This document shows, one piece after another, positions 32,326-40,148 of a stretch of DNA of 47,474 nucleotides. The DNA is from Elusimicrobiota bacterium (GTDB taxonomy: Bacteria > Elusimicrobiota > Elusimicrobia > UBA1565). The stretch spans positions 1-47,474 of the forward strand of contig JACRDU010000084.1 in NCBI GenBank assembly GCA_016218495.1. The letters run 5' to 3'. Under the pieces are notes generated by a model. It made no database searches. It saw only the letters and a program-made list of their open reading frames with translations, and had not been told where the DNA came from. The position numbers and the translations under genes were made by a program. Position 1 is the stretch's first letter. Every line of letters starts with the position of its first letter.

Positions 32326-32330
32326 CTGCT

Positions 32331-33359
32331 ATGAAGCGCGTCGTCGTCCGAAAACCCGGCGGGCACCAGGTCCTGGAGGTCGTCGAAGACCGCGTCGAGG
32401 CGGTGGGCGCCGGCCAGGTCCGGGTCCGAGTGCGCGCGGCGGGCGTGAACTACGCGGACTGCATCGTCCGCATGGGCCACTACGCCGCGGCGAAGGGCCG
32501 CTATCCGATCACCCCGGGCTTCGAGTTCGCCGGGGAGGTGGACGGCGTCAGCCCCGGCAGCGGATTCCGCAACGGGGAGCGCGTCGTCGGCATCACCCGC
32601 TTCGGCGGCTACGCCGGCTCCATCGTCGTCGAGGCTTCCCAGCTCTGGCGGATGCCCGAGGCGTGGTCCTTCGAGACGGCCGCGGCGTTCCCGGCCGTGC
32701 ATCTGACCGCCTGGTACGGGCTCCATCGCGCGGCCCGGGTGATGAACGGGGAGACCATCCTGGTCCATTCCGCGGCCGGAGGCGCCGGCACGGCCTTCGT
32801 CCAGCTCGGCAAGGCGGCGGGCTGCCGCGTCGTCGCGGTGGTCGGGACGGCGGCCAAGGCCGACGTCCCCGCCAGGCTCGGGGCCGACGCCGTCATCGTC
32901 CGCGACGGCGCGGGGAGCTTCTGGCGGCAGGTCGACGAGGCCGCCCCCGGCGGCTTCGACGCCGTCTTCGACGCCAACGGCATCACGACATTGCGTCCGG
33001 GGTTCGACCGCCTGGCCGCCGGCGGGCGCCTGGTCGTCTACGGCTTCGCCGAGATCCTTCCCCGGGGCAAGGACCGTCCGAACTGGCTGGGCATGGCGTT
33101 CCGCTACGCGCGCGTGCCCAAGTTCAACCCGTTCGAGCTGACCGGCCTCAACCGGGCTGTATCGGGGTTCAACGTCGTCTATCTCTTCAACAAGCCCGAC
33201 CTGGCCGCCCACGCCATGGGGGAACTGCTCGCCCTGGTCAAGTCCGGGAAGCTGCAGGCCCCCGCGACGACGGCCTACCCCGTCGAGCGCGTGGCCGAGG
33301 CGCACAAGGCGCTCGAATCCGGCGCCACCACCGGCAAGCTGGTCCTGACCTTCGATTAG
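32331..33359 (+). CDS. Zinc-independent NADPH:quinone oxidoreductase-like protein (MDR family)
   Basis: A 342-residue medium-chain dehydrogenase/reductase of the quinone oxidoreductase/VAT-1 type: GroES-like domain (VRVRAAGVNYADCIVRMGHY, PGFEFAGEV), Rossmann domain with HSAAGGAGTAFVQLGKAAG, and the family end GATTGKLVLTF. The catalytic-zinc Cys/His ligands of alcohol dehydrogenases are absent. Likely reduces a quinone or enone with NADPH. It shares a divergent promoter region with alaS and overlaps the stop of the convergent gene by 4 bases. Confidence 0.9.
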   Translation: MKRVVVRKPGGHQVLEVVEDRVEAVGAGQVRVRVRAAGVNYADCIVRMGHYAAAKGRYPITPGFEFAGEVDGVSPGSGFRNGERVVGITRFGGYAGSIVVEASQLWRMPEAWSFETAAAFPAVHLTAWYGLHRAARVMNGETILVHSAAGGAGTAFVQLGKAAGCRVVAVVGTAAKADVPARLGADAVIVRDGAGSFWRQVDEAAPGGFDAVFDANGITTLRPGFDRLAAGGRLVVYGFAEILPRGKDRPNWLGMAFRYARVPKFNPFELTGLNRAVSGFNVVYLFNKPDLAAHAMGELLALVKSGKLQAPATTAYPVERVAEAHKALESGATTGKLVLTFD

Positions 33360-34627
33360 GGCTGGAAGCGGGTCTGGGTGCGTTCCCACTCGGTGAACGG
33401 GGCGAGGCGGCCTTTGCGCGCTTCGGAGACGACGAAGTCCTTCCAGCGCGACGACGAGGCGGCCAGGGCCGCCAAGGCCTCCGCCCGCAGCACGACGGTG
33501 TTCTCCCCGTCGGTGACGATGGCGGCGACGATGTCGGTTCCGACGACCGGCCGGCGCGAGAGGGTCTCGCCCATGACGACCTTCACGGGGTTCTTCTTGT
33601 CGACGCTGTTGATGACGAGCATCACCCCGGGCTCGTTGCGGTGGGAGCCGCGCTGGGCGCCGTAGCCCGCCCCGACCTCCAGGCCCTTGGCGCCCCAGAA
33701 GTGCGCGCTCTCCCCCGAGAAGCCCTGGTAGGGGTTGGTCGCCTCCATCCCGCCGGAGAACAGGATGCCGAGCAGGGATTCCAGGCTGGTGCCGCTGGTG
33801 ATGACTTCGCTCTCCTTGATGGGAGCGGCCCCTTGCGCCGCCTGCGAGAGGAACTCCCTTCCGCCCTGCAGCAGGGCCTTCTTGTAGGACTGCTGGACCT
33901 GTTGGAGGGCCGCGACGCTGTTCCTCGTTCTGGCCTGGGCCGAACGCGGGGACGCCTTCCACCCCTTGAGCTGGCCGGTGATGGCCGAGAGCGCCGATTG
34001 GAAGAACTTCGCGTCGCCTGAGACCCGCTGGCGCCGTTCCGGCGCCGACAGGGCCGTCTGGAGCCGTGAGAGCGCGGACACCGGGTCGTTCGTCGGAGGA
34101 GCGCGGGCTGCGGCGCCGCCTTCCAGGCCGGCGCCTTCCGCCGAGACCCCGTTCGACTCGCTTCGGACTCCTCCGTCGAAGACCGTCGCGGCGACCCCGG
34201 CGGCCTCGACGCCGGCCTGGGCGCCGCCGTCCTCCTTGCCGAGGAGCTCGCCCATCTCCGCCGTCTTCTCCCGCAGGCCCTCCAGGCCTTTGGTCGGAGC
34301 GGCTGCGGCGGCTGGGGTTGCGGCGGCGGCCGCTACCGCGGGTGCCGAGGGAACGGCGGCGGCGGGCAGGGCCGCGGCGGCGACCGCCGGGGCCGCCGCT
34401 TGGACTTGAGGGAGGACGGAGGCCGCCGGGGCGGAGAGGTTCGGGGCGGCCAGGGAGGGGACGGAGAGCGTCTGGGCCCCTGTCAGCGAGGCGCCGTTGG
34501 CGCCGGCCACGCCCCCGCCGCCCACGGGGGCGGCCACCTCGGGGACGACTTTGATCTGGGCCGCGGCCGGCGCCGCCAGCAGGGCGCCGGACAATACTCC
34601 GGCCAGGAACAGGGGGAGGGGGGCCAT
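33356..34627 (-). CDS. Secreted modular protein A: shared N-terminal module plus possible ADP-ribosyltransferase-like domain
   Basis: A 423-residue protein with signal peptide (LFLAGVLSGALLAAPAAAQ). Next come VPEVAAPVGGGG, an 80-residue Ala/Pro linker, and the block GLEGLREKTAEMGELLGKE with GGAQAGVEAAGVAATVFDGG, shared with the paralog at 35954-38623. The C-terminal domain (about 270-423) reads TSGTSLESLLGILFSGGMEA, then HFWGAKGLEVGAGYGAQ, then PGVMLVINSV. That order resembles ADP-ribosyltransferase-like (ART) folds (HGT...IL..GL, Y.s....A..YA, hydrophobic strand), but the His is replaced by Ser. Architecture suggests a secreted effector; activity is unproven. Start at the ATG 7 bases after its -10. 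Confidence 0.68.
   Translation of the reverse strand: MAPLPLFLAGVLSGALLAAPAAAQIKVVPEVAAPVGGGGVAGANGASLTGAQTLSVPSLAAPNLSAPAASVLPQVQAAAPAVAAAALPAAAVPSAPAVAAAAATPAAAAAPTKGLEGLREKTAEMGELLGKEDGGAQAGVEAAGVAATVFDGGVRSESNGVSAEGAGLEGGAAARAPPTNDPVSALSRLQTALSAPERRQRVSGDAKFFQSALSAITGQLKGWKASPRSAQARTRNSVAALQQVQQSYKKALLQGGREFLSQAAQGAAPIKESEVITSGTSLESLLGILFSGGMEATNPYQGFSGESAHFWGAKGLEVGAGYGAQRGSHRNEPGVMLVINSVDKKNPVKVVMGETLSRRPVVGTDIVAAIVTDGENTVVLRAEALAALAASSSRWKDFVVSEARKGRLAPFTEWERTQTRFQP
34245..34284 (-). repeat. 40-nt identical block, copy 1 (shared effector module)
   Basis: Identical base for base to 38226-38265. It encodes part of GLEGLREKTAEMGELL in secreted protein A; similarity continues on both sides with scattered changes. 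Points to recent duplication or gene conversion between the two genes. Confidence 0.85.
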
Positions 34628-34634
34628 CGTCGTG

Positions 34635-34663
34635 AGGATAGCCCCGGCCCCGTCGGAATTCAA
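34635..34663 (-). promoter_or_regulatory. Sigma-70 type promoter, predicted leaderless (paralog pair, copy 1)
   Basis: Minus strand: TTGAAT (34663-34658), 17-base spacer, TATCCT (34640-34635), 7 bases, ATG at 34627. The -35 overlaps the stop codon of the upstream lipoprotein gene. Nearly the same as the promoter at 38631-38659. Confidence 0.7.
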
Positions 34664-34956
34664 GGGGCCGGCGGTTCCTCTTGGGGGTCGGTCCGGGGCC
34701 TCATCTCATCAGGGAGGGTGCCGCCGTGCTCGTCCTCGGCGGCTTGCTCGTTGAAGCGCTGCTTTTCGGCCTGCTCCTCGGCGCTGAGTTCGGTGCCGTT
34801 GATTTCCTTCATCTTGAGCTCGTGCGCCCGTTCCTGGGCCGCCGCGATGGACCTGTCCAGGGCGCGTTTCTCGTCGGCTTCGGAGGGCCGGCCGCAGGCG
34901 CAGAGCATCGCGGCCGCGCAGGCGGAGAGCGCGAAGGTCCTCAGTAGTTGCTCCAT
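34660..34956 (-). CDS. Small lipoprotein
   Basis: A 98-residue predicted lipoprotein (lipobox region AAAMLCAC) followed by a charged helix rich in Glu/Ala (RSIAAAQERAHELKMKEING, LSAEEQAEKQRFNEQAAEDE) and a Pro-rich tail. GGGAG precedes the ATG. Its start lies inside the 3' end of the pilin gene (16-base overlap), so the two are co-transcribed. Function unknown; it could be an accessory to pilus assembly. Confidence 0.65.
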   Translation of the reverse strand: MEQLLRTFALSACAAAMLCACGRPSEADEKRALDRSIAAAQERAHELKMKEINGTELSAEEQAEKQRFNEQAAEDEHGGTLPDEMRPRTDPQEEPPAP

Positions 34957-35429
34957 CGTTCTCCCTTTGCGTCGGTATGCGAGCACATGACCCAGATCTT
35001 CCCCCAGGTGGCGGCGGTGGGATTGCGTCCGTCATACGCCCAGTGGCCGTATCCGGCGTCGTGGCTGTGCCCGTCGGAAGCGCTGTGCATGTAGACCCGG
35101 TTGAGCGGGGCGTGGTTGCGGATTTTCACCGTCGAGATCGTGTTGATGTACTTGGGGACCAAGGTCGAGGAAAGGACGGTGGAGGAGTTGGAGTTGTAGT
35201 TCAGCCCGCTGTTGGGGAAGTAGCCCTCCATGTCGGAGTAGTAGATGTTGAGGGCGGAGCGCAGGCGGCCGAGGTTCCCCTTCGTGGCCCCCTCCTGCGA
35301 TTTCATGACCAGGTCGGAGAATTTGGGGATGGCGATGGCGCTGAGGATGCCGATCAGGGCGACGACAATCATCAGCTCCACCAAGGTGAAGCCGCGACCC
35401 GAGAGAAACGACCGCGCTGTCCGCCCCAT
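34941..35429 (-). CDS. Type IV pilin / pseudopilin
   Basis: A 162-residue prepilin. The N-terminus carries the processing site and hydrophobic helix RGFTLVELMIVVALIGILSA, with Gly before the mature Phe and Glu at mature position 5. Then comes KFSDLVMKSQEGATKGNLGRLRSALNIYYSDMEGYFPNSG in separate blocks, a pattern common in pseudopilins of GspG/PilE type. The globular domain is beta-rich. Prepilin peptidase and the other assembly proteins are not in the window; the GspE/PilB-type ATPase at 19186-21141 is a possible partner. Start chosen at the ATG behind GGAGGAGGGAG, which leaves a short basic leader. Confidence 0.92.
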   Translation of the reverse strand: MGRTARSFLSGRGFTLVELMIVVALIGILSAIAIPKFSDLVMKSQEGATKGNLGRLRSALNIYYSDMEGYFPNSGLNYNSNSSTVLSSTLVPKYINTISTVKIRNHAPLNRVYMHSASDGHSHDAGYGHWAYDGRNPTAATWGKIWVMCSHTDAKGERWSNY

Positions 35430-35448
35430 CTCCCTCCTCCGCGCCGGT

Positions 35449-35454
35449 ATTATC
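35449..35454 (-). promoter_or_regulatory. -10 element (GATAAT) for the pilin gene
   Basis: Minus strand GATAAT ends 19 bases before the ATG at 35429, giving a short leader that contains a strong Shine-Dalgarno site. One of the few first genes here with a real leader. Bases 35455-35564 hold no gene; a short palindrome GTGACttagGTCAC lies at 35555-35568. Confidence 0.4.
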
Positions 35455-35564
35455 GGATATGAGGAGTGAATTTTCGAATCCGGCGCGCTTGGAGACGAAC
35501 GGACGGCCTGATAAGGGTAGGTCGGCTGGCTGGGCATTTCCAGGGGGGGAGGGGGTGACTTAGG

Positions 35565-35954
35565 TCACGCGGGGGGCTTGAGCAGCCTCAGGGCCTCTTC
35601 GTCGATGTAATGGGCGGCGGCCAGCACGTCGGGGTCAGGGGACACGGCCTCCACCGACAGGATCCGCCCGTCGCGCACGACGACCTGGAGCCAGTTGAAC
35701 GGGGCGCCGCAGGACGGGCACTCCCAGGTCTGCAGGATGCGCAGGTCGTCGCCGGGGGGAAAGGGGTCGTTGGGGACATAGCCGGCGTCCAGGGCGGAGG
35801 CGCGGGTCACGAGCAGTTCGTCTCCCGCGGCCAGCTCCATCTGGTAGGGCTTGTCGCGCAGCTTGGTCTGGGCGTTGGTCCGGCCGTCGGCCGGCGAGAG
35901 GACCCCGCAGGCGGGGCATTCCAAGTCGCCGACGAACCAGTCGAAGAGCCCCAT
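35565..35954 (-). CDS. Zinc-ribbon protein downstream of a secreted effector-like gene
   Basis: A 129-residue cytoplasmic protein starting MGLFDWFVGDLECPACG and carrying a second ribbon half, WECPSCGAP; the four Cys could bind one zinc. Between them a segment reads QTKLRDKPYQMELAAGDELL. The ATG overlaps the stop of the effector-like gene (TGATG). In polymorphic toxin loci the gene directly after the toxin usually encodes its immunity protein, so that is one possible role. No match to a known immunity family is claimed, and a secreted toxin would ordinarily need protection where it acts. Confidence 0.65.
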   Translation of the reverse strand: MGLFDWFVGDLECPACGVLSPADGRTNAQTKLRDKPYQMELAAGDELLVTRASALDAGYVPNDPFPPGDDLRILQTWECPSCGAPFNWLQVVVRDGRILSVEAVSPDPDVLAAAHYIDEEALRLLKPPA

Positions 35955-38623
35955 CAGCGGCTGGCCACCGGGACCACGAGCAGGGTCCGGCCGGCGATGG
36001 AGACCGAGAAGCCGTCGGGGAAGGCGTCGGGCACCGACTTGCCCAGCTTGGCCGGCTCATGTCCGGCGATGCGCGCCAGAGCGTTGTAGATGCCCTTGTC
36101 GCCGGTGTAGAAGGCGGCCGGGGCGCCGTCGGCGGTGACGGCGAAGAAGGCGTCGGCCACGATTTCCCGGTCGCTGGCGCCTTTGGCGCGGCCCACGACG
36201 GCCTCATCGAGCACCCCCAGCAGGGCGCGGTATTCGGGGGACCTGCGCTCGGTGCGGATGGGGACGACGGCGTTGGGCTCCCCCCAGCGCGTCTCGGCGA
36301 ACGCCCGTTCGGGCTGGCGCGCGGTCCGGCCCCCGATGCGCCGGACGAAGGCCTTGTGCTCCGGGCGCACGAGGTCTCCGTGGGCCTGGTGCTCCAGCGC
36401 GATGGCGATGTTGGCGTCGACGATGACCTCCCCGGCGGCCAGGGGGGTGAAGGCCTGGCGCAGCGTCTCGGGGGGGGCGCGGGAAGCGGCGGGCGGCTCC
36501 GCGGCCCGGACGGGGGGGGCGGCCGAGAAGTCGCGCAGGATGATGTGGCGCGGGTCGGGGCGGCTCATGCCGAGGGCGGCCTCGGCCAGGCGGCGCAGCG
36601 AGGCGTAGGGGTGCTGCAGCCAGTGTTGCGCCTTGTCCAGCGCGCGGGCGTCCTGCGCGTAGGGAAGGACCTTCCAGCCGTCCTTCTCGAAGCGCTTGGC
36701 GAAGGCGACGAGGGCGGGGTTCTCGGTGACGACCTTGAAGCCGAGAGGGCCGCCCGGCTCGCCGATGCCGAGCCGCTTCAAGGCCTCGGGGGAGCCCAAT
36801 TCGGCGAAGGCCTTGATGAGGGCCTTCTTGGAAGCCAGGTCGGGGGCCGCGTTGACGCCGATGGAGAGGTAGTGCCGCGGCCTCAGCGCGCGCGGGAGGA
36901 TCTGGGAGAAGGGAGCGGTCTTGCGCTCAAGGATGATGAGGGGGGCGCCGTCGGAGCTGGTCCCGAAGGTCCGGGGAAGGATGCCGAACGACCCGGCGGT
37001 CGCGGCGTAGAAGGCCCGGCCGAGGAGCACATTGAAGCGCCCATAGGCTCGGGCCGCCGCGCCGGGCCCCTGCTTCTCGGCGGCCTCCGCCGCGCCGCCC
37101 TGCCATCGGATGGCGTCGGCTCCGGCGCTCTCATGGAACACCAGCAGGCGGTCCGTGTCGATGGCCAAGCCGCTCGAGCGCAGCCCCCTGAGGTCCAGCA
37201 CATCGAAGCGGCGTTCGAGCAGGGCGCGCAGGTTGGGGTCCTCGTCCCACCCTGCTGGGAGTATCCCCCGGGCCAGGTCGGCCGAAGGGGCTTCGCGCCG
37301 CACTTCGAACCGGCCGACCTTGAGGGGGCGGTCCGGGTTGACCGTCCCGTCCATGACGAGGGCCGCGGCGGGGCCGGGAGAGGCGGGCACCGCCGCGTTC
37401 TGGGCCAGGTGCGTGCGGGATTCCCGCGCGGCCTTGGCCGCGAAGAATTCGGCCAGCGGCCGCTCGCCGGCGACGGCCACGTAGAGGCCGCGCCCTCCGA
37501 ATCCCTTGCCCAGGTTCTTGGGTCCGGCGCGGACGCTCGATTCGAAGGCGGACAGAGTCCCATGGTGGACCTTCATGCCGGCCAGGCCCGCATCGAGCGA
37601 CGAAGACATTATGCCGGAGCCAAGAGTCGCGGCAAGGGCGGCCACCCTGTCGTAGCCCGCGCCGCGTTCCTCCGGCGGGACTTCCGACACGCGGCGCATG
37701 GACGGGGGGCCTTCCCGGATTTCCACCGAGGCGACGCCTTCCAAGGCGGCCAGCTGACGCAGCATCCCCGGGCTGCCGGCGCCGCGCGCGACCTCGCCGG
37801 ATTTGAATGTCACCACGGCGTGCTGGATGGGGGCCAGGGCGCCTGACTCTTCGACCCCGGTCACCCTGACCGAGACGGCCTCGGGGTCGAGGCTGGCGGC
37901 CAGCAGGTCCCGGGCCGCCATCGTCACGCCGCGCGGCCCGGTCCTTTCGGTCTCGACCAGGGCGGAAACCCGGGCCGTGGGACGGACCGTGGCCAGGACC
38001 TCCGACGAGAGCGTGTCGAGGACGGGCATGCCGCCCGCTCCATCGGCGGAGCCGGCCCGGAGGAGGAGGGAGGCAGACAGCCGGTGGGCGCCGCCCGCGC
38101 CTGAGCCTCCGGCGTCCACCGCCGCGGCGTCGAGGCCGGCGTGCCCGAGGCCTCCGTCGAAGATGCTGGAGGCCACGCCGGCCGCTTGGACTCCGGCTTG
38201 CGCCCCGCCGCCCTCCTTGCCGAGCAGCTCGCCCATCTCCGCCGTCTTCTCCCGCAGGCCCTCCAAGCCCTTGGCGGGCGCGGCGGGGACCGGCTTCGGG
38301 GCGGCCGAAGCCGCCTTCCGAGCTGGGGAAGCGGGGGCCGCGGGGGCGGGCAGGGCGAGGGCCGCCGCGGGAGCGGCCAGAGCGGCGGCGCCGGCGCGGG
38401 CTTGGACGGAGGGGAGGGCGGCCGCCGGAATCGAGGGAAGCGCCAGAGACGGGGCCGCCAGGGACGGTGCGCTCAGGCCCGAGGCCCCCGGCATCGCGCG
38501 GCCGGACTGGGCCCCGGTGACGCCGCCGCCCACCGGGGCCGCCACTTCCGGAACGGCTTTGACCTGGGCGGCAGCCGGGGCGGCCGTCAGCACGGCGGCC
38601 ATGAGCAGGGACAGAGGGGCCAT
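35954..38623 (-). CDS. Secreted modular protein B: shared module, ADP-ribosyltransferase-like and PIN-like domains
   Basis: An 889-residue protein. Residues 1-22 are a signal peptide, then VPEVAAPVGGG, a long Ala/Pro linker and the block GLEGLREKTAEMGELLGKE with GGAQAGVQAAGVASSIFDGG, shared with protein A. Around residue 353 comes KVHHGTLSAFESSVRAG, then FGGRGLYVAVA and LAEFFAAKAA, the typical order of ADP-ribosyltransferase-like folds (HGT, GLY, A..FA). Near residue 736 VIVDANIAIALEH starts a second domain, continuing with SDREIVADAFFAV and FYTGDKGIYNAL. That is a PIN-like nuclease pattern with acidic residues at the expected places. Residues 450-700 are unassigned. A secreted protein with two toxin-type folds suggests an effector; none of this is tested. 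Confidence 0.7.
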   Translation of the reverse strand: MAPLSLLMAAVLTAAPAAAQVKAVPEVAAPVGGGVTGAQSGRAMPGASGLSAPSLAAPSLALPSIPAAALPSVQARAGAAALAAPAAALALPAPAAPASPARKAASAAPKPVPAAPAKGLEGLREKTAEMGELLGKEGGGAQAGVQAAGVASSIFDGGLGHAGLDAAAVDAGGSGAGGAHRLSASLLLRAGSADGAGGMPVLDTLSSEVLATVRPTARVSALVETERTGPRGVTMAARDLLAASLDPEAVSVRVTGVEESGALAPIQHAVVTFKSGEVARGAGSPGMLRQLAALEGVASVEIREGPPSMRRVSEVPPEERGAGYDRVAALAATLGSGIMSSSLDAGLAGMKVHHGTLSAFESSVRAGPKNLGKGFGGRGLYVAVAGERPLAEFFAAKAARESRTHLAQNAAVPASPGPAAALVMDGTVNPDRPLKVGRFEVRREAPSADLARGILPAGWDEDPNLRALLERRFDVLDLRGLRSSGLAIDTDRLLVFHESAGADAIRWQGGAAEAAEKQGPGAAARAYGRFNVLLGRAFYAATAGSFGILPRTFGTSSDGAPLIILERKTAPFSQILPRALRPRHYLSIGVNAAPDLASKKALIKAFAELGSPEALKRLGIGEPGGPLGFKVVTENPALVAFAKRFEKDGWKVLPYAQDARALDKAQHWLQHPYASLRRLAEAALGMSRPDPRHIILRDFSAAPPVRAAEPPAASRAPPETLRQAFTPLAAGEVIVDANIAIALEHQAHGDLVRPEHKAFVRRIGGRTARQPERAFAETRWGEPNAVVPIRTERRSPEYRALLGVLDEAVVGRAKGASDREIVADAFFAVTADGAPAAFYTGDKGIYNALARIAGHEPAKLGKSVPDAFPDGFSVSIAGRTLLVVPVASR
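38226..38265 (-). repeat. 40-nt identical block, copy 2 (shared effector module)
   Basis: Identical to 34245-34284; encodes the same peptide block in secreted protein B. Confidence 0.85.
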
Positions 38624-38630
38624 CAGTCTG

Positions 38631-38659
38631 AGGATAACCGCCGGTCCGCGGGATTTCAA
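38631..38659 (-). promoter_or_regulatory. Sigma-70 type promoter, predicted leaderless (paralog pair, copy 2)
   Basis: Minus strand: TTGAAA (38659-38654), 17-base spacer, TATCCT (38636-38631), 7 bases, ATG at 38623. Same -10, spacing and start distance as 34635-34663. Confidence 0.7.
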
Positions 38660-38712
38660 GGGAGCCGGGCCGACTTATTAGGGAAAGGCGCCCCCCGCTG
38701 ACAGCCTTGGTA

Positions 38713-38741
38713 TTGACACCCCGGAGGGGGGGTTATAAAAT
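38713..38741 (+). promoter_or_regulatory. Strong sigma-70 promoter for the envelope operon
   Basis: Consensus TTGACA (38713-38718), 17-base spacer, TAAAAT (38736-38741); an overlapping TATAAA is an alternative -10. Start expected near 38748, about 30 bases before the GTG at 38780. The best promoter in the window. Confidence 0.75.
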
Positions 38742-38779
38742 GGAGGGCGCCGTCGTATGTTTGGCGACGCCGAGACCCT

Positions 38780-39736
38780 GTGCGACACCTCCTGCGCTTT
38801 TCGCGCCTCCTGAACCACCACGTCACCTTCCTCGTCATCCCCCATGCGGACCTTCCGCAATTGAGAGGACGGTTCTCGATGGCCTTCGTCTTGTTCGGGG
38901 TCCTGCTCTGGACCGGGCTGACCGTCTGGGCCGGCTTCGCGGCCGGCCGCCAACTCGACTATTGGGTAACCAAGGCCGACAACATGGTGATGGGCGCGAA
39001 GATGTCCTATATGGCCCAGGAGATCGACCGCTCCCGAGAGGTCCTCGAGACCGCGCGCGCCACCGACAAGCAGCTGCGCATCCTGCTGGGCATGCGCTCC
39101 CGCGACGAGATCCTCAAGTCCGAGGAAGGCCTCGGCGGACCCAACGCCTCCGACCGGGCCGGCCTGGCCAGCCTGGTCAGTTCGGGACGCCTGTCCCAGA
39201 GCGACGTCAGGCGGACGGTGCTCGGCTTGCGCTCGGAGTCCCAGCGGCGCCTGGCCAGCTTCCAGGAGATCGCCTGGTACATCACCAACGAGCGGAGCCT
39301 GTCGCTGGCGACGCCGGAGATCTGGCCGACCAGCGGACACATCACCTCCCCGTACGGGTACCGGTTCTCCCCGTTCGGCGGCGAGGGCTCCGGCCTCCAT
39401 GCCAACACCTTCCACGAAGGGGTCGACATCGCCAACAAGCCCGACACGCCCATCTTCGCCGCCGCCGACGGGGTCGTGCGCTACGCCGGGTGGTCGAGCG
39501 GGTTCGGCGTGATGGTCCTGGTCGACCACGGCTTCAGCTACTCCACGCTCTACGGCCACACCTCGAAGGTCGCGGTGAAGGTCGGCGACCGGGTCACCCG
39601 GGGCCAGTTGATCGCCTACATGGGCACGACCGGACGCTCGACGGGCAACCATCTGCATTATGAGGTCTGGCGCCAGGGACGTCCGGTGAACCCTTTGTCC
39701 TTCCTGCGCGTGCAGCCGGGCGGGGAGGGTACCTGA
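38780..39736 (+). CDS. M23-family peptidase with N-terminal membrane anchor
   Basis: A 318-residue protein: cytoplasmic N-terminus, one transmembrane helix (MAFVLFGVLLWTGLTVWAGF, about residues 34-53), a coiled-coil periplasmic part (MAQEIDRSREVLETARATDK), and the M23 domain with GYRFSPFGG, HEGVDIA, YGHTS and HLHYEVW. All zinc and catalytic His/Asp residues are present. A membrane-bound M23 endopeptidase next to a bactofilin is a known cell-shape pairing (Csd1-CcmA in Helicobacter). The GTG has no Shine-Dalgarno site; no better start lies in frame. Confidence 0.88.
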   Translation: MRHLLRFSRLLNHHVTFLVIPHADLPQLRGRFSMAFVLFGVLLWTGLTVWAGFAAGRQLDYWVTKADNMVMGAKMSYMAQEIDRSREVLETARATDKQLRILLGMRSRDEILKSEEGLGGPNASDRAGLASLVSSGRLSQSDVRRTVLGLRSESQRRLASFQEIAWYITNERSLSLATPEIWPTSGHITSPYGYRFSPFGGEGSGLHANTFHEGVDIANKPDTPIFAAADGVVRYAGWSSGFGVMVLVDHGFSYSTLYGHTSKVAVKVGDRVTRGQLIAYMGTTGRSTGNHLHYEVWRQGRPVNPLSFLRVQPGGEGT

Positions 39737-40137
39737 TGGGTCTGTTCTCACGCAACGCCGAACGGCGCTTCGACGGCGGGGACATCACCACCGTCGTGGG
39801 CGCGGAGGCCTATTTCCAGGGCGCCCTGACGGTGCGGGGTTCGCTGCGCATCGATGGGGAGGTCGAGGGCAACATCCTCGAGGCTCAGAGCGTCATCGTC
39901 GGGCCCCGCGGGCGCGTGCGCGGCGACATCTGCGCCGAGCTCGTCATCGTCTCCGGCAACGTCAACGGGGACGTCTCCGCCGCCGGACAGCTCGAGCTCA
40001 AGGCGGGAGGCCGCCTGGTCGGGAACATCCGCGCCGCGAAGCTGACCATCGACGACGGAGCGGTCTTCGAGGGCCGCTGCGTGATGTCCGAAGCCGCCGC
40101 CGAGCCCGCCAAGGCGTCCGAGCCGGTCCACTCTTAG
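39736..40137 (+). CDS. Bactofilin
   Basis: A 133-residue bactofilin, a cytoskeletal beta-helix polymer that localises envelope enzymes. The core is the repeat pattern VVGAEAYFQGALTVRGSLRI, DGEVEGNILEAQSVIVG, VRGDICAELVIVSGNVNGDV, RLVGNIRAAKLTI and GAVFEGRC. The ATG overlaps the M23 stop (TGATG), indicating matched synthesis of scaffold and hydrolase. The short C-terminal tail is Ala/Glu-rich. Confidence 0.95.
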   Translation: MGLFSRNAERRFDGGDITTVVGAEAYFQGALTVRGSLRIDGEVEGNILEAQSVIVGPRGRVRGDICAELVIVSGNVNGDVSAAGQLELKAGGRLVGNIRAAKLTIDDGAVFEGRCVMSEAAAEPAKASEPVHS

Positions 40138-40148
40138 GAGCCCCCACC

